64,000 bases of DNA from Lonsdalea britannica (GCF_002111595.1 NZ_LUTN01000004.1:1-64000); one strand, 5' to 3'; shown: positions 24,501-40,385, numbered from the stretch's first letter. The notes: generated from the sequence alone by a model not told the origin. Numbers and translations are program-made.

Positions 24501-25856
24501 TTAAGAACGCGTCAAGGACGACGAAGACGCAGGATGCCAGACAATACGCCAGGCGGCGTCTTCCGACTCAGGGCGCCCTTCACGCGTAACAAAGGTTCCT
24601 ACCGCCGCGATAAGCTGTTCGCCGTAGAAGATCAGCGGCGTGCGTTCTCTCATCCAGGGTGCGACGCCTAACTCCTGCCACAGTTTTTTTAACTGACGCC
24701 CATGCCCGCGCCCGACGATGTGAAATGTTCCCTGCGCATGAAAGCGCACCGTCACCGCTTCGTCGGGATGAGGACGGCGCACCGCGACACCCTGGGGTCC
24801 TAATGCCAGCGCTCCCAGTTCAGAGGGAAGCGCCAAAGGCGCTGACGTCGGGTCCCAGGCCAACACCGTATCTCTGACTGACGGCCACTGCGGCAAAACA
24901 TATAAACCATCGCGAAAACGCCGGATCTGCCACGGCCCCAGTACCAACTGCGGCTCAGCATCCCGGCGACTAAGCGCCACATCTTGCCACAACCGCTGCA
25001 GCTGTTCCCGCGAAGGCATTCGTACGCCTTCTGCCGCCAGCCAACGCCGTAACAACGCGGATCGCCGCAGCGGGCCGTAAGACTCAAGAGCCGTAATCGA
25101 CAACCCGCCGTCGGCGCGGCGAAGCGATTGCAGCGACTCCGCCAGCAGTTCATCCAGTAACTGCTCCTGTTCCGCACAGAGCTCCGCGCTGCGGGAGACC
25201 GCGGCGGGGAAATGCGGCCAGCGCTGCGTCAAAACGGGTAACACATGGCGACGAAGGAAATTACGATCAAAGCGATCGTCGCTATTGCTGTCGTCTTCAA
25301 CCCAGCTCAGGCCATGATGCGCCGCATACTCGGCAAGTTGAGTGCGGCTGCAGGCCAGCAGCGGCCGTAAATGCGTCTGTTCGCCGAGTCGTGTTACCGA
25401 CGCCATCGCCGACAATCCTGCGGGGCCACTGCCCCGCTTGAGCGCCAGCAGGAAGGTTTCACTTTGGTCGTTTTGATGTTGTGCGGTCAGCAGCACCTCA
25501 TCCCTATGCGAATGCTCACGGATAGCCTGATAACGCGCCTCACGCGCCGCGGCCTCAATACCGCCCTGCTGCGCATCAACCTGCACCGGCAGAACGCTGA
25601 AAGGTACATGCCAGTCTGAACACAGCCCCTCGCAGTGCTGCGCCCAGCGGTCGGCGAACGCGCTGAGGCCATGATGGACATACGCCGCCCGCAGCGAGAG
25701 CCCATATTGTTCTCTTAACCGCACGCACAAATGCAGCAGGACGGTGGAATCTAACCCGCCGCTGTAGGCGAGCAGGTAGCTGCCGCCTGACGTCACCTGA
25801 CGTGCGACTGCATTTAACAGGACATCATCGCTGCGCGTCGCGACACTATCGTTCAT
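24501..25856 (-). CDS. tilS: tRNA(Ile)-lysidine synthase TilS
   Basis: 451 residues from ATG 25856. The N-terminal PP-loop is LAYSGGLDSTVLL, followed by YVHHGLSAFADRW and the usual TilS middle and C-terminal domains. It converts the wobble C34 of tRNA-Ile(CAU) to lysidine so that AUA is read as Ile. Its start overlaps the yaeR stop by 11 bases, so it is translationally coupled, as in E. coli. Confidence 0.95.
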   Translation of the reverse strand: MNDSVATRSDDVLLNAVARQVTSGGSYLLAYSGGLDSTVLLHLCVRLREQYGLSLRAAYVHHGLSAFADRWAQHCEGLCSDWHVPFSVLPVQVDAQQGGIEAAAREARYQAIREHSHRDEVLLTAQHQNDQSETFLLALKRGSGPAGLSAMASVTRLGEQTHLRPLLACSRTQLAEYAAHHGLSWVEDDSNSDDRFDRNFLRRHVLPVLTQRWPHFPAAVSRSAELCAEQEQLLDELLAESLQSLRRADGGLSITALESYGPLRRSALLRRWLAAEGVRMPSREQLQRLWQDVALSRRDAEPQLVLGPWQIRRFRDGLYVLPQWPSVRDTVLAWDPTSAPLALPSELGALALGPQGVAVRRPHPDEAVTVRFHAQGTFHIVGRGHGRQLKKLWQELGVAPWMRERTPLIFYGEQLIAAVGTFVTREGRPESEDAAWRIVWHPASSSSLTRS

Positions 25857-26235
25857 ACAACTCCAACGGCAAATCATCCGGATCGGCAAAGAAAGTGAAC
25901 CGTCGCCCGGTCTCTTCATCAATGCGAATAGGCTCGCAGTTAACGCCCCGACGCGTCAGCTCACCGACCGCCTGATCGATATCATCCACGGCAAAAGCCA
26001 GATGCCTGAGTCCCTGCGCCTCGGGACGACTCACGCGCGAAAGCGCATCAGGGAAGGAGAACAGCTCGATAACGTAGTGGCCGTTCAACGCCAAGTCGCC
26101 CTTCCAGGAGTCTCTGGCGGCACGATAAATCTCATGCTGCAGAGTGAATCCCAGCAGGTCGCAGTAGAAACGCTTACTCCGTTCGTAGTCAGACGCAATG
26201 ATAGCAATATGATGAATTCCCTGAAGTTTCAGCAT
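25846..26235 (-). CDS. yaeR: VOC-family protein YaeR (glyoxalase-like)
   Basis: 129 residues from ATG 26235. It has the vicinal oxygen chelate fold with metal-ligand positions in LQGIHHIAIIASDYERSKRF, GHYVIELFSF, LRHLAFAVDDID and LPLELYE. The substrate is unknown. In E. coli ldcC lies between accA and yaeR; here yaeR directly follows the accA terminator. Confidence 0.9.
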   Translation of the reverse strand: MLKLQGIHHIAIIASDYERSKRFYCDLLGFTLQHEIYRAARDSWKGDLALNGHYVIELFSFPDALSRVSRPEAQGLRHLAFAVDDIDQAVGELTRRGVNCEPIRIDEETGRRFTFFADPDDLPLELYER

Positions 26236-26287
26236 AGCGACTCCCGACAAACGCGGTGTGAGGAAAGGATGGGGGTCATCATAACAA

Positions 26288-26323
26288 AAAAGTCCGCGGT
26301 CATTGCTGACCACGGACTTTTTA
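26288..26323 (-). terminator. Terminator after accA
   Basis: AGTCCGCGGTCA and TGACCACGGACT pair with one mismatch around a TTGC loop, flanked by A and T runs. It ends the accA transcript before yaeR and is symmetrical enough to work in both directions. Confidence 0.75.
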
Positions 26324-26338
26324 GGACGGAGAGAACGA

Positions 26339-27298
26339 TCAGCAGTAGCCGTAGTTCATCAACCGCTGATAACGACGGTTCAACAGTTCCTGTTCGTTGA
26401 ACGCATCCAGCTCGCGCAGGTCAGCCAGCAGCTGAGACTTAAGCGAAGCGGACATGGCGTCCACGTCGCGATGCGCAGAACCCAGCGGTTCAGGGATCAT
26501 GGTGTCGATCAGGCCCAGCTCTTTCAGACGCGGAGCGATAATCCCCATCGCTTCTGCGGCCAACGGCGCCTTGTCCGCGCTTTTCCATAGGATTGAAGCG
26601 CAGCCCTCTGGGGAAATCACGGAGTAGGTGCTGAACTGCAGCATGTTGACCTTGTCGCCCACGCCGATTGCCAGCGCGCCACCGGAACCACCTTCACCGA
26701 TCACGGTGCAGATGATGGGCACGCTCAGCTCTGACATTTCGCGCAGGTTACGGGCAATCGCTTCAGACTGACCACGTTCTTCCGCGCCCACGCCCGGATA
26801 AGCGCCCGGGGTGTCGATGAACGTGATGATCGGCATTTTAAACCGCTCGGCCATTTCCATCAGGCGCAGTGCTTTGCGGTAACCTTCCGGCGCCGGCATA
26901 CCAAAGTTACGACGAATTTTTTCTTTGGTTTCACGGCCTTTCTGGTGGCCGATAACCATCACGGGACGGCCATCCAGACGCGCAATGCCCCCCACGATCG
27001 CTTTGTCGTCAGCGTAGGCGCGGTCGCCTGCGAGCTCATCGAAATCGGTGAAAACGCGTTTGATGTAGTCAAGCGTGTAAGGACGCTGGGGATGACGCGC
27101 CAGCTGAGCAACCTGCCATGCGCCCAGATCGGCGAAGATTTTACGCGTCAGTTCTACGCTTTTTTCACGCAGACGCTTAACCTCTTCGTCCAGATTTATA
27201 TCCAATTTTTCGTCTTGACGGCTGACGGCGGTCAGAGAGTCAATTTTCGCCTCCAACTCTGCAATCGGCTGCTCAAAATCAAGAAAATTCAGACTCAT
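26339..27298 (-). CDS. accA: Acetyl-CoA carboxylase carboxyltransferase subunit alpha
   Basis: 319 residues, the same length as E. coli AccA, beginning [18 protein letters not shown]. The crotonase-like carboxyltransferase core is clear ([20 protein letters not shown], then [15 protein letters not shown]). With AccD it transfers the carboxyl group from biotin-AccB to acetyl-CoA, the first step of fatty acid synthesis. It lies 12 bases after dnaE on the same strand. Confidence 0.98.
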   Translation of the reverse strand: MSLNFLDFEQPIAELEAKIDSLTAVSRQDEKLDINLDEEVKRLREKSVELTRKIFADLGAWQVAQLARHPQRPYTLDYIKRVFTDFDELAGDRAYADDKAIVGGIARLDGRPVMVIGHQKGRETKEKIRRNFGMPAPEGYRKALRLMEMAERFKMPIITFIDTPGAYPGVGAEERGQSEAIARNLREMSELSVPIICTVIGEGGSGGALAIGVGDKVNMLQFSTYSVISPEGCASILWKSADKAPLAAEAMGIIAPRLKELGLIDTMIPEPLGSAHRDVDAMSASLKSQLLADLRELDAFNEQELLNRRYQRLMNYGYC

Positions 27299-27310
27299 AG
27301 TAATCCTATA

Positions 27311-30793
<3,483 letters not shown>

Positions 30794-30872
30794 CTCCAGA
30801 TCCCAGTATTGATTAAATCGAATGTCGCCGGCGACTCATGCGTTCACCGGCATCACATAGCCTGCGCTGACG

Positions 30873-31469
30873 TTACGCCAGCCCCAACGCCCGCTTCACC
30901 GGAGCAAAGCTGCGGCGATGATGATGAGTTGCGCCGTGCATCGCCAGTTTTTCCAGATGGAAAGCGGTGGGGTAACCTTTATGCTTCGCAAAACCGTAAT
31001 GCGGGAAGAGCAAATCCAGCGCTTCCATTTCCCGGTCACGCGTTACCTTCGCCAGAATCGACGCGGCGCTGATCTCCGGCACCCGGCTATCGCCTTTGAC
31101 GACCGCTTGTGACGGCATCGGCAACACAGGACAGCGGTTGCCGTCGATCAACACATAGTTTGGGGTCACAGACAGACCGGCCACGGCGCGCTGCATCGCC
31201 AGCATGGTGGCGTGCAGGATATTCAGGCTATCGATTTCGTCCGGCTCTGCCCGGCCCAGGCTCCACGCCAGCGCTTTTTCTTTGATTTCATGATACAGCG
31301 CCTCGCGCCGTTTCGCGCTGAGCTTTTTGGAATCGGCCAGACCCACGATGGGTCGAGCCGGATCGAGAATGACGGCGGCAGTCACCACAGCGCCCACCAG
31401 CGGGCCTCGCCCAACTTCATCCACACCGGCAATGCAGGTTGCCTGCGGATAAACGAAAACATCATTCAT
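30873..31469 (-). CDS. rnhB: Ribonuclease HII
   Basis: 198 residues, equal to E. coli RnhB. The active-site signature is [12 protein letters not shown], with further acidic residues in LADSKKLS and DGNRCPV. It removes single ribonucleotides and RNA primers from DNA duplexes. Its start overlaps the lpxB stop by 4 bases. Confidence 0.97.
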   Translation of the reverse strand: MNDVFVYPQATCIAGVDEVGRGPLVGAVVTAAVILDPARPIVGLADSKKLSAKRREALYHEIKEKALAWSLGRAEPDEIDSLNILHATMLAMQRAVAGLSVTPNYVLIDGNRCPVLPMPSQAVVKGDSRVPEISAASILAKVTRDREMEALDLLFPHYGFAKHKGYPTAFHLEKLAMHGATHHHRRSFAPVKRALGLA

Positions 31470-32611
31470 GATTTTGCCAACTCCAGTACCGCCTGAGCCG
31501 CCTGCTCATCGGCATCACAACGGATCTGCTGATGCAGATGTAAAAAGGTTTCTTGTAGTTCGTGGACCTGAACGCTGTCCTGCAGCCAAGGCAACAGCGC
31601 CTCAGCCAATTTATCCGGCGTGCATTCGGTTTGCAGCAGCTCTTTTACCAGCTCACGTCCGGCCAGTAGATTGGGCAATGAGACCCACGGCGTTTTAACC
31701 AGCTTACTGGCCAGCCAGAAGGTAAACGGCTTCATCCGATACCCCACCACCATCGGACACTTCGCCAGCATGCACTCCAGCGCCGCCGTGCCCGAGGCCA
31801 ATAGCGCCGCATCGCTGGCGATCATCGCCTCTCGCGCGAAACCATCTAACAGGCGAACAGGTAAATCGGGCGCGACCTCATTTTTAATCTCTTCGAACTG
31901 TTGCCGTCGCTTGGCATTCACCAGCGGGACGACAATTTCCAGGTCGGGACAAGCTTCGCGCAAGAGTCTGGCCGTCAGAAGGAAATCTTTGCTGAGCATT
32001 TCAACTTCTGCGCCACGGCTCCCCGGCAGTATCGCCAGACAGCGGACATCAGGAGCAATCCCCAACGTTGACCGGGCGGCCAGTTTGTCGGGATGCAACG
32101 GCATCGCATCGGCCATGGTATGTCCGATGAAACGGCAGGGAACGTCGAAACGATCGTAAAACGCCTTTTCAAAAGGCAAAAAGGCCAACACCAAATTCGT
32201 GGCTCGGCCGATTTTGAAAACGCGTTTTTGGCGCCATGCCCAGACGGACGGGCTGACGTAATGAATGGTCTTGATCCCACGCTGCTTCAAACGCCCTTCG
32301 AGCGTGATATTGAAATCGGGCGCATCGATACCGACGAAAACATCCGGCTGCAATTCGGTGAAACGCTGGGTCAGATCACGGCGAATTTTCAGCAGGCGCG
32401 GCAGGCGCTCCAGCACCTCCACGATGCCCATCACCGCCAGTTCTTCCATCTCGTACCAGACTTCACAGCCTTCAGCTTGCATGCGGGGACCGGCTACACC
32501 GACAAAGCGCGCATCCGGGACGTGGGTTTTAATGGCGCGAATTAAGCCAGCGCCAAGAATATCGCCGGAGGTTTCTCCGGCGACAAGGGCAATAGTCAGG
32601 GGACGGGTCAT
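31466..32611 (-). CDS. lpxB: Lipid-A-disaccharide synthase
   Basis: 381 residues, a family GT19 enzyme ([38 protein letters not shown]). It condenses UDP-diacylglucosamine with lipid X to form the lipid A disaccharide at the inner membrane. It lies five bases after the true lpxA stop and overlaps rnhB. Confidence 0.97.
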   Translation of the reverse strand: MTRPLTIALVAGETSGDILGAGLIRAIKTHVPDARFVGVAGPRMQAEGCEVWYEMEELAVMGIVEVLERLPRLLKIRRDLTQRFTELQPDVFVGIDAPDFNITLEGRLKQRGIKTIHYVSPSVWAWRQKRVFKIGRATNLVLAFLPFEKAFYDRFDVPCRFIGHTMADAMPLHPDKLAARSTLGIAPDVRCLAILPGSRGAEVEMLSKDFLLTARLLREACPDLEIVVPLVNAKRRQQFEEIKNEVAPDLPVRLLDGFAREAMIASDAALLASGTAALECMLAKCPMVVGYRMKPFTFWLASKLVKTPWVSLPNLLAGRELVKELLQTECTPDKLAEALLPWLQDSVQVHELQETFLHLHQQIRCDADEQAAQAVLELAKS

Positions 32612-32616
32612 AAGCG

Positions 32617-33404
32617 TCAGCGGATAATGCCGCGCGTAGAGCGGGTGAAGAAGTCCAGATACGCCTGAACCGCAGGATGGTCCGCGGCCAGCGCTTCAAT
32701 ATCCGGCTTAACCTCATCCAGCGTCTTACCACTACGGTAGATCAGCTTGTAGGTGTTACGTATGGCATGCAACGTCGCTTTATCAAAACCACGGCGCTTC
32801 AGCCTTCGATATTAATCCCGAACGGCGTGGCGTGGTTCCCCTGAGCAATCACATACGGCGGCACGTCTTGAGCAACGCCGGAGCAACCGCCCACCATGAC
32901 GTGCGCACCGATGACGCAGAACTGATGCACGGCGGTCATTCCACCGATGATGGCATAATCATCAACAGAAACATGGCCGCCCAGCGTCGCGTTATTCGCC
33001 AGGATGCAGTGATTCCCCACGATACAGTCGTGGGCGATATGCGTATTGATCATCAGCAGGTTATCGCTGCCGACTTTAGTCAACCCGTCGTCCTGCGCTG
33101 TGCCGCGGTGGATGGTCACGCTTTCGCGGATGCGGTTGCGATCGCCTATCTCAACGCGAGTCGGTTCACCAGCGTATTTCAGATCCTGGTTAACTTCGCC
33201 GATGGAAACGAACTGGTAGATTTCGTTATCGTTTCCGATACGGGTCACTCCGTTAACCACGACGTGCGATTTCAGCACCGTTCCCGCACCGATCTCAACC
33301 TGAGAACCGATCCAGCAGAAGGGGCCGATGTGTACGCCGGCACCGATGACGGCTCCGTCTTCAACAATCGAACTGGGATGAATAAAGGCGGTTTGATCAA
33401 TCAC
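32617..33404 (-). CDS. lpxA: UDP-N-acetylglucosamine acyltransferase LpxA, frame broken once
   Basis: Restoring one base gives 262 residues, exactly the E. coli length. The left-handed beta-helix hexapeptides and the catalytic His ([20 protein letters not shown] region) are present. The frame stops early after FGINIEG because the coding strand reads GAAGGCTGAAG where GGCCTGAAG (GLK) is expected, near 32802; the following frame continues [20 protein letters not shown] to the usual end at 32617. LpxA is essential for lipid A synthesis, so a sequence error is far more likely than a mutation. Confidence 0.95.
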
Positions 33405-33408
33405 GTTA

Positions 33409-33864
33409 TCATGCCTCCCGACGACGAGCGCACATCATCTCTGCTTCACAAGCGATTTCACCATCGACTTTCGCAACGCCTCTGAAACGAGCGACGCCAC
33501 GACGTTCTTTGATGAATTCCACTTCCAGTACCATCTGGTCGCCCGGCTCAACAGGACGTTTAAAGCGCGCATTGTCGATTGCAGCAAAGTAGTACAGTTC
33601 GCCCGGTTCCAGTTTACCCACGCTTTTGAATGCCAGAATGCCGGTAGCCTGTGCCATGGCTTCCAGAATCAGCACGCCAGGGAAAATCGGTTTACCTGGA
33701 AAATGTCCCTGGAAAAAGGGTTCATTAAAGGAAATGTTTTTCACTGCACGTAAAAATTTACCTTCTTCGAAATGCAGTACGCGGTCTACCAGCAAAAACG
33801 GATAGCGGTGCGGCAACAGTTCCAGAATCTCTTCAATGTGCAGAGTATGGGTGTCAGTATTCAA
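33409..33864 (-). CDS. fabZ: 3-hydroxyacyl-ACP dehydratase FabZ
   Basis: 151 residues with a hot-dog fold and the active site [20 protein letters not shown] containing the catalytic His, followed by the Glu of the helix. It dehydrates beta-hydroxyacyl-ACP in fatty acid elongation and competes with LpxA/LpxD for hydroxymyristoyl-ACP. It lies four bases before lpxA. Confidence 0.97.
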   Translation of the reverse strand: MNTDTHTLHIEEILELLPHRYPFLLVDRVLHFEEGKFLRAVKNISFNEPFFQGHFPGKPIFPGVLILEAMAQATGILAFKSVGKLEPGELYYFAAIDNARFKRPVEPGDQMVLEVEFIKERRGVARFRGVAKVDGEIACEAEMMCARRREA

Positions 33865-34012
33865 AATACTCTTCCTGTCTTAATAAAAACGTCATCAACA
33901 ATGCAAACCGCGGCTCCCCAATAGAGGGAACCTCACACGGTCTGCCAATAACAAAGCAAAACAGCTTTGCCCGTCCCTGCAGCAAAGCTCGGTAGAACTG
34001 AAACCCACGGAC

Positions 34013-35035
34013 TTAACTTTTATCGAGTTTTCGCTCTATGGTCTTCAATCGCTTGCTCATGTCATCAATATTCATGACCAAAGCCGCCGTTTTTCGCCAT
34101 GCTTTATTCGGCTGCAGTGGTATGCCCGAGGAGTATACACCAGGCTCGGTGATAGGACGCATAACCATCCCCATTCCCGTCACCGTGACTTTGTCACAAA
34201 TTTCCATGTGGCCATTTATCACGCTGGCGCCGCCGATCATGCAGTAACGTCCGATTTTCAGACTTCCCGCCATGATGACGCCGCCCGCGACCGCGGTATT
34301 GTCGCCAATCACCACGTTGTGTGCAATCTGGCATTGGTTATCGATGATGACGCCGTTGCCGATGATCGTGTCATCCAATGCGCCGCGGTCAATCGTCGTA
34401 TTCGCGCCGATTTCCACGCGATCGCCAATAATGACCGTGCCTAGCTGAGGGATCTTCACCCAGTTGCCGCGATCGTTGGCATAACCGAAACCGTCCGAGC
34501 CGATGACCGCGCCTGACTGAATCAGGCACTGCTCACCCAGCACGACATTGTGATAGATCGTGACATTGGCCCACAAGCGGCTGCCCGCGCCAATGCGTGT
34601 ATTTTTACCGATAAAACAGTTAGCGCCAATCACGGCGCCATCGCCCAGCTCAACGCCGGACTCAATCACGGCATTCGGCCCGATTGATACGCCTTTACCC
34701 ACTCGCGCATCCGACGCAATCGTCGCGGCAGGCGAGATAGCTTCAGCCGGCGCCGGCGTCGTATCCATCACCTGCGCCATACGCGCATAGGTCAAATAAG
34801 GGTTTTTCACCACCAGAGCGGCGGTATGACAGAAAGGCAAATCGGCTTCGGTCACCACGACGGCCGAAGCCTGGGTGGTCGCAAGACGATCGCGATAACG
34901 GCTGTCAGACAAGAAAGTGATCTGACCTGACTGAGCAGAATGCATTGATGCGACAGCGGTGATGACGATATCGCCATCACCGTGCAACTGTGCATCCAAC
35001 TGTTGTGCTAAAGCATCCAGTCGAATTGAGAACAT
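34013..35035 (-). CDS. lpxD: UDP-3-O-acylglucosamine N-acyltransferase LpxD
   Basis: 340 residues (E. coli 341). An N-terminal uridine-binding domain is followed by hexapeptide repeats and the catalytic His region [18 protein letters not shown], then a C-terminal helix. It carries out the third step of lipid A synthesis. It starts four bases after the skp stop; a 148-bp gap separates it from fabZ. Confidence 0.97.
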   Translation of the reverse strand: MFSIRLDALAQQLDAQLHGDGDIVITAVASMHSAQSGQITFLSDSRYRDRLATTQASAVVVTEADLPFCHTAALVVKNPYLTYARMAQVMDTTPAPAEAISPAATIASDARVGKGVSIGPNAVIESGVELGDGAVIGANCFIGKNTRIGAGSRLWANVTIYHNVVLGEQCLIQSGAVIGSDGFGYANDRGNWVKIPQLGTVIIGDRVEIGANTTIDRGALDDTIIGNGVIIDNQCQIAHNVVIGDNTAVAGGVIMAGSLKIGRYCMIGGASVINGHMEICDKVTVTGMGMVMRPITEPGVYSSGIPLQPNKAWRKTAALVMNIDDMSKRLKTIERKLDKS

Positions 35036-35039
35036 CGAA

Positions 35040-35537
35040 TTATTTAACCTGTTTCAGCACGTCGGCAGTAATGTCTTTCGCGTTGTCCGCGTAGGCGACA
35101 GCGTTGGCATCAATAACGATGTCATAACCCTGTTTGCTGGCAACACTTTTAACAGCATCCTGAATACGGCTCAGGATTTTGTTACGTTCTTCCATCTGGC
35201 GACGACGGTTGTCCTGATCAAATGCCTGCGCTTTAGTAGAGAACTGTTCGCGCTGTGCCATGACGTCTTTTTCCATCTTGCTGCGTTCGCTGGCTTTCAT
35301 CGTCGAGCCATCACGCTGCAGTTTCTGCATTTTCTGCTGCAGATCGCGTTCCATATTCTGAAGCTCTGACGCACGGCCGCGGAATTCACTGTCCAGCTGC
35401 TTGGCGACGGTTTCGCGTTGCGGCAATTGCTGGAAGATGCTGGATACGTTTACCACTGCAATTTTATCAGCAGCTTGAACGCCTGCTGATGCAGCTAATG
35501 CCAGGCCAAGACCTGCGGCACACAACCACTTTTTCAC
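35040..35537 (-). CDS. skp: Periplasmic chaperone Skp
   Basis: 165 residues with signal peptide [19 protein letters not shown] (cleavage after VQA). The mature protein is a small beta core with long coiled-coil arms ([17 protein letters not shown] region), the trimeric jellyfish chaperone that carries unfolded outer-membrane proteins to BamA. It lies downstream of bamA in the conserved order. Confidence 0.97.
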   Translation of the reverse strand: MKKWLCAAGLGLALAASAGVQAADKIAVVNVSSIFQQLPQRETVAKQLDSEFRGRASELQNMERDLQQKMQKLQRDGSTMKASERSKMEKDVMAQREQFSTKAQAFDQDNRRRQMEERNKILSRIQDAVKSVASKQGYDIVIDANAVAYADNAKDITADVLKQVK

Positions 35538-35679
35538 TATAAACTCCTCACGCTAACCTATTTGTGTCTTAACACACTCGTATATGCACAACAGGCAGCG
35601 CTGTGACGCTCCATAGAGGCCGGCGTCCTCAACTCTGCCTGCCGTGCGGCTTGCCTGCATACGTTCTGCTGGCCTCAGA

Positions 35680-38106
35680 TTACCAAGTTTTGCCTATATT
35701 GAACTGGAACTGCTCCGATTTATCCCCGTCGTATTTCTTGATCGGCTGGGCATAGGAGAAGACCAACGGCCCCAGCGGAGACATCCACTGCAGCGCAATA
35801 CCACTCGATATACGGAAATTACCCGGTTTGCTGTAATCCGGTATGCCCGCGGCAAGCGTCTCCGGGGTGTTTTCCCAATGGGTATCCCACGCGGTACCGC
35901 CATCGACGAACAGTGACGTACGCACGGAGTTCGCGTATTTTTCGCTGATGAACGGCGTCGGCACGATCAGTTCGGCACTCAGCACCATGACGGCGTTACC
36001 GCCCACGGCATCATCGAGGTTGTCTTTATCGATCGGACATCCGGCATAGGACGACTCGCTGCCATTACATTTGTAGTAGGCGGCTTTCGGACCGATGGTA
36101 TTAGACTGGAAGCCACGCACGGAACTTGAACCACCGGCGTAGAAGTTGTCGTAGAACGGCATCTCTTTACCGCCTAGCCCATCGCCGTAACCCAGACGAG
36201 AGCGGCCCATCAGCACCCAGTTACGATTTTCGCTCAGCGGCAGATAGCTGGTCGAATCCAGGGTGACTTTATAGTACTCGTTGTCCGAACCCGGAATCGT
36301 CACCTTGCCATTCAGCGTCACGCGGCTACCCGACGTCGGGAAATACCCGCGGTCGAGGTTGTTGTACGTCCAGCCCTGCGTCAGGAAGAAGTCATCAGCC
36401 GAGAAGTCCGCACTGTCGGAGCTGCCGGTGACGACACCCGGTTCAACGCCGGACTTATAGAGATAGCGCCACATCGCGACCTGCGGTTCCATATCGGACA
36501 GGTCGTTGTGCACGTAATCGAGGCCCAGACGCAACGAGTTGTTCTCGTTGATCGGGAAGCCCAGCGTCGTGCCCGCGCCATAGCTACGGTTGGTGTAGTC
36601 GGACAAATCGGCGTCATACGCCTTAAAGTCGTTATAGAAGATACGACCGCCCAGACTGACGCCGTCCACCGTAAAGTACGGGTCGGTCATCGACAGTTCG
36701 ATATAGGTCTGGTAGTCGTTCTTCGTTCCGGTGATCCCGACAGAGTTCCCTGTACCCAGCCAGTTGTCCTGCTGGACCCCGGCCTGGAAACTCACGCCGC
36801 TTTCAGTACCGAAGCCAATACCAAAGTTCAGGCTACCGGTGTTGCGTTCTTTCACCTTGTAGACCACGTCGACCTGATCCGGCGTGCCGGGAACGCGCTG
36901 CGTTTCCGTATCCACGCTTTCAAAGTAACCGAGACGGTTCAGACGTTCTTTACCCTGGTCGACCAAGTCATTGCCGAGCCAGCCGCCTTCCATCTGGCGC
37001 ATCTCACGACGCAGCACAGAGTCTTTGGACGTGTCGTTGCCTTCAAAGCGGATACGACGAACGGAGAAACGGTTGCCTGCATCCACGCTGATGTTCAGAC
37101 GTACCGTCTTATCGGCATCGTTGATTTCCGGCTGCGTGATGACGCGCGGATAGGCGTAACCGTAACGACCCAGCAGTTTCTTGATGCTCTCTTCCATCCG
37201 GGTCACTTTCGTGCCGTTGTACAGCTCGCCCGGCTGGATTTTGGTCAACCCTTCGATTTCAGCGGAGTGACCGGCCAGATTGCCGCGGACATCTACGCCA
37301 GAAAGCTTGTACTGATCGCCTTCCGTCAGGTTGATGGTGATATAGATGCCTTTTTTATCCGGCGTCAGGCTGACCTGAGTCGAGTCGATGTTGAAACGCG
37401 CATAGCCGCGATCGAGGTAGAAGCTGCGCAGCGTTTCAAGATCGCCCGACAGTTTCTGCTTCTGATATTTACGATCGCCGACCACGTTCCACCATGGCAC
37501 CTCGTCGCGCAGCTGGAAGCGTGAAATCAGCTCATCGCTGCTAAACGCTTTATTGCCCACGATGTTGATCTGTTGGATTTTGGCGGAGACGCCTTCGGTG
37601 AAGACCAGTTTGAGATCGACACGATTACGCGGCAGCGGTGTGACCACGGCTTTCACCGTCGCACTGTATTTACCGACGCTGTAGTAGAAGTCTTCCAACC
37701 CTTTTTCGATGTTCGAAATCATCGTGCGGTCAAGCGCTTCCCCCACGCGAACGCCGGACGCTTCCAGGTTCTCTTTCAGCATGTCTTCCTTCACCGACTT
37801 GTTGCCGGAGAAAGTGATGCTGGCGATGGTGGGACGTTCTTTCACCTGAACGAGTAGCGTGTCGCCATCTCGCAGTACTCGAACATCTTCGAAGTTTCCG
37901 GTCGCAAATAAAGCACGGATAATATTCCCGATATCTTCATCGCTGACGTTATCTCCGACACGGACCGGCATGCTGAGCAATGCCGCACCGACGGCAACCC
38001 GTTGCAGGCCCTCGAAATGAATGTCTTTCACTACGAATCCGTCTGCACCGTATACGGTGGCGCTACTGAACAGTAGCGACGCTATGAGCAACTTTTTAAT
38101 CGCCAT
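35680..38106 (-). CDS. bamA: Outer membrane assembly factor BamA
   Basis: 808 residues (E. coli 810). A signal peptide ends ATVYGA. Five POTRA domains cover about residues 20-420 and a 16-strand barrel ends in the outer-membrane signature FQFNIGKTW. The lid-lock VRGF motif is visible (SSVRGFQSN). It is the core of the Bam complex that inserts beta-barrel proteins. Confidence 0.98.
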   Translation of the reverse strand: MAIKKLLIASLLFSSATVYGADGFVVKDIHFEGLQRVAVGAALLSMPVRVGDNVSDEDIGNIIRALFATGNFEDVRVLRDGDTLLVQVKERPTIASITFSGNKSVKEDMLKENLEASGVRVGEALDRTMISNIEKGLEDFYYSVGKYSATVKAVVTPLPRNRVDLKLVFTEGVSAKIQQINIVGNKAFSSDELISRFQLRDEVPWWNVVGDRKYQKQKLSGDLETLRSFYLDRGYARFNIDSTQVSLTPDKKGIYITINLTEGDQYKLSGVDVRGNLAGHSAEIEGLTKIQPGELYNGTKVTRMEESIKKLLGRYGYAYPRVITQPEINDADKTVRLNISVDAGNRFSVRRIRFEGNDTSKDSVLRREMRQMEGGWLGNDLVDQGKERLNRLGYFESVDTETQRVPGTPDQVDVVYKVKERNTGSLNFGIGFGTESGVSFQAGVQQDNWLGTGNSVGITGTKNDYQTYIELSMTDPYFTVDGVSLGGRIFYNDFKAYDADLSDYTNRSYGAGTTLGFPINENNSLRLGLDYVHNDLSDMEPQVAMWRYLYKSGVEPGVVTGSSDSADFSADDFFLTQGWTYNNLDRGYFPTSGSRVTLNGKVTIPGSDNEYYKVTLDSTSYLPLSENRNWVLMGRSRLGYGDGLGGKEMPFYDNFYAGGSSSVRGFQSNTIGPKAAYYKCNGSESSYAGCPIDKDNLDDAVGGNAVMVLSAELIVPTPFISEKYANSVRTSLFVDGGTAWDTHWENTPETLAAGIPDYSKPGNFRISSGIALQWMSPLGPLVFSYAQPIKKYDGDKSEQFQFNIGKTW

Positions 38107-38141
38107 CGTTGTTATGCGTTTTTCCTAACTTAATCCACACC

Positions 38142-39497
38142 TTAAAGGCGGGAGAAATCATTGAAAAGTGCGAGTCCCATTAACATCATCAGCAGCACTG
38201 TGCCGATGCGATAACTAAAGTCCTGCACACGCTCGGAAACCGGCCCACCTTTCAGCTTTTCTATCGCCAGAAAGAGCAGGTGACCACCATCTAATACCGG
38301 CAGCGGGAACAGATTGATGATCCCCAGATTGACGCTTATCAGTGCCAAAAACATCAGGTAATAAATCAATCCATAATCAGCTGACATTCCTGCACCCTGA
38401 GCGATAGATATCGGCCCGCTCAGGTTATTCAGCTTAACGTCGCCAGCAATCAGTTTCCCTATCATGCCAACCGTCAACTTCATCAACTGCCACGTTTTGT
38501 CAGTGGCTTCGTAAACGGCGCTGAACGGCCCATACTGGCGAACGGTTTTATACTCTTCAGGCAGCGGCGTAACGCGCGGGACAACACCGGCAAACCCTTC
38601 AACCCTGTCTTTTCCTACCGCTTTGCTGTCGGGGGTCAGGGCGATTGACACCGTTTCCCCTTCCCGCTCTACCGACAACTCAACGCGCTCACCGGGGTGT
38701 TCGCGGACGGCAATAACAAACTGCTGCCAGCGCGACAACAGTTGACCATCGACTTTAACGATCCTGTCCCCAGCTTGCAAACCCGCTTTTTCAGCGGCTG
38801 AGTGAGGCTGTATTCCAGCCAACACCGCTTCAACCTGCGGCCCACGGGGTACGATGCCCAGAGAAACCGCCGGATCCTGCTTGTCTGGTTCAAAACTCCA
38901 ACTGCGCAGATCCAGTTTTTTCTGTTCGATAAGCGACGACCCAAGCGGCGCGGTGCCTATCGTCATATCCACGTCGCCGATCTTGCTGATAAAAGCGAGG
39001 CGAACACTGTCCCAATCAGGCGTTTCGATACCGTCAATTGACTTTAGTTCCATCCCCGGCGAAATTTGCGCCTGGGCCGCAATCGAGTCGGGCAAAACTT
39101 CGCCAACCACCGGACGCACGCCAGGAACGCCGAGAATAAATACCAGCCAGTAGGCAAAAATGGCAAAGATGAAATTGGCGATGGGGCCAGCGCTGACGAT
39201 GGCCGCGCGCTGCCAGACGGTCTTGTGGTCAAACGCCTGATGAGCCATCTCAGGCGGAACATCCGCCACGCGACCATCCAGCATTTTGACGTAACCGCCC
39301 AGCGGGATCAGTGCGATGACATATTCGGTGCCCTGGCGATCGCGACGTCGCCAAAGCGCCTTACCGAAGCCGATAGAAAAACGCTCCACTCGGACGCCGC
39401 AACGACGCGCGACCCAAAAGTGGCCGAATTCATGAACCGTTATCAGCACGCCCAAGGCGACGATAAATGCGGCCAGACTCCAGAGAATATTCATCAT
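38142..39497 (-). CDS. rseP: Site-2 protease RseP
   Basis: 451 residues. The zinc site HEFGH is in the first membrane span (residues 22-26) and the third ligand is in [12 protein letters not shown]. Two tandem PDZ domains lie between. It cleaves RseA to release sigma E and also removes remnant signal peptides. Start at ATG 39497 or the next ATG, 39494. Confidence 0.97.
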   Translation of the reverse strand: MMNILWSLAAFIVALGVLITVHEFGHFWVARRCGVRVERFSIGFGKALWRRRDRQGTEYVIALIPLGGYVKMLDGRVADVPPEMAHQAFDHKTVWQRAAIVSAGPIANFIFAIFAYWLVFILGVPGVRPVVGEVLPDSIAAQAQISPGMELKSIDGIETPDWDSVRLAFISKIGDVDMTIGTAPLGSSLIEQKKLDLRSWSFEPDKQDPAVSLGIVPRGPQVEAVLAGIQPHSAAEKAGLQAGDRIVKVDGQLLSRWQQFVIAVREHPGERVELSVEREGETVSIALTPDSKAVGKDRVEGFAGVVPRVTPLPEEYKTVRQYGPFSAVYEATDKTWQLMKLTVGMIGKLIAGDVKLNNLSGPISIAQGAGMSADYGLIYYLMFLALISVNLGIINLFPLPVLDGGHLLFLAIEKLKGGPVSERVQDFSYRIGTVLLMMLMGLALFNDFSRL

Positions 39498-39518
39498 AAA
39501 CAGGCTCTACCGGTATCC

Positions 39519-40376
39519 CTAAACAGCTTTGAACAGTAACAGCATCAGGCAGGAAAACACAGGCACCGCCGCCGTCAGACTATCAATGCGATCCATCACC
39601 CCGCCGTGTCCCGGAATAAGATGACTACTGTCTTTAACGCCCGCTTCTCGTTTGAACATGCTTTCAGTCAAATCGCCTAAAACAGAAGCCAGCACGGCGA
39701 CAATCGAGCAGATCAGCAGGATATGCCCTGAGCTTGTCAGAGGAACAAAATGATTAAATACGACGGAGATCAGCGCGGAGCTCGCCAGCCCGCCGATCAA
39801 ACCTTCCCACGTTTTTCCCGGGGAGATTTTCGGCGCCAGCTTATGTCGGCCAAAGAGCTTACCGAAAGCGTAGGCGCCGCTGTCTGCGCCCCACACCAGC
39901 AGCATAACGTACAGCAGCCACCACGCGCCGGTAAATGAGTTAGCTTCGTAACCCAGTTGGCGCAGCGTCACCATCCCCCAAAAGAACGGGATGATGGTCA
40001 ACATACCGGCGACCAGCCGCAGTATGCGTGAATGCCGCCAAGCCAGAGCGGATGCCGGATAGGACAGCACCATCACTAGCGCCAGACACCACCAGGCGGC
40101 GGAGGACCACAGAGACGCAGCGACCTGCACCACATGTACCGAACGCTGGTAGGCGGGCATCGTCAACAACATAACGGCCAGCAATAGCCCAAAGAGCAGC
40201 GCCAGCCAGATACGTTGACTGTACGAAACGAATCCAGCCAGCTGTCCCCACTCCCAGGCGGCCAGCATGCAAACGGCCAACGTCACCAAAGAGAATCCCA
40301 GCAGCGGCAGGAAAAAGAGCGCGGCAATAACAGCAGGAATAAGAATTAAAGCAGTAATCAAGCGATACTTCAGCAA
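39519..40376 (-). CDS. cdsA: Phosphatidate cytidylyltransferase CdsA
   Basis: 285 residues, with about eight membrane spans and the family signature near the C-terminus (SMFKREAGVKDSSHLIPGHG then GVMDRIDS). It makes CDP-diacylglycerol from phosphatidate and CTP at the inner membrane. It lies ten bases after uppS. Confidence 0.97.
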   Translation of the reverse strand: MLKYRLITALILIPAVIAALFFLPLLGFSLVTLAVCMLAAWEWGQLAGFVSYSQRIWLALLFGLLLAVMLLTMPAYQRSVHVVQVAASLWSSAAWWCLALVMVLSYPASALAWRHSRILRLVAGMLTIIPFFWGMVTLRQLGYEANSFTGAWWLLYVMLLVWGADSGAYAFGKLFGRHKLAPKISPGKTWEGLIGGLASSALISVVFNHFVPLTSSGHILLICSIVAVLASVLGDLTESMFKREAGVKDSSHLIPGHGGVMDRIDSLTAAVPVFSCLMLLLFKAV

Positions 40377-40385
40377 AAGGTCCCC

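Noticed and set aside
36508..37524. 338-codon open frame on the plus strand
   Set aside because: It is fully antisense to bamA, with composition typical of a shadow frame.
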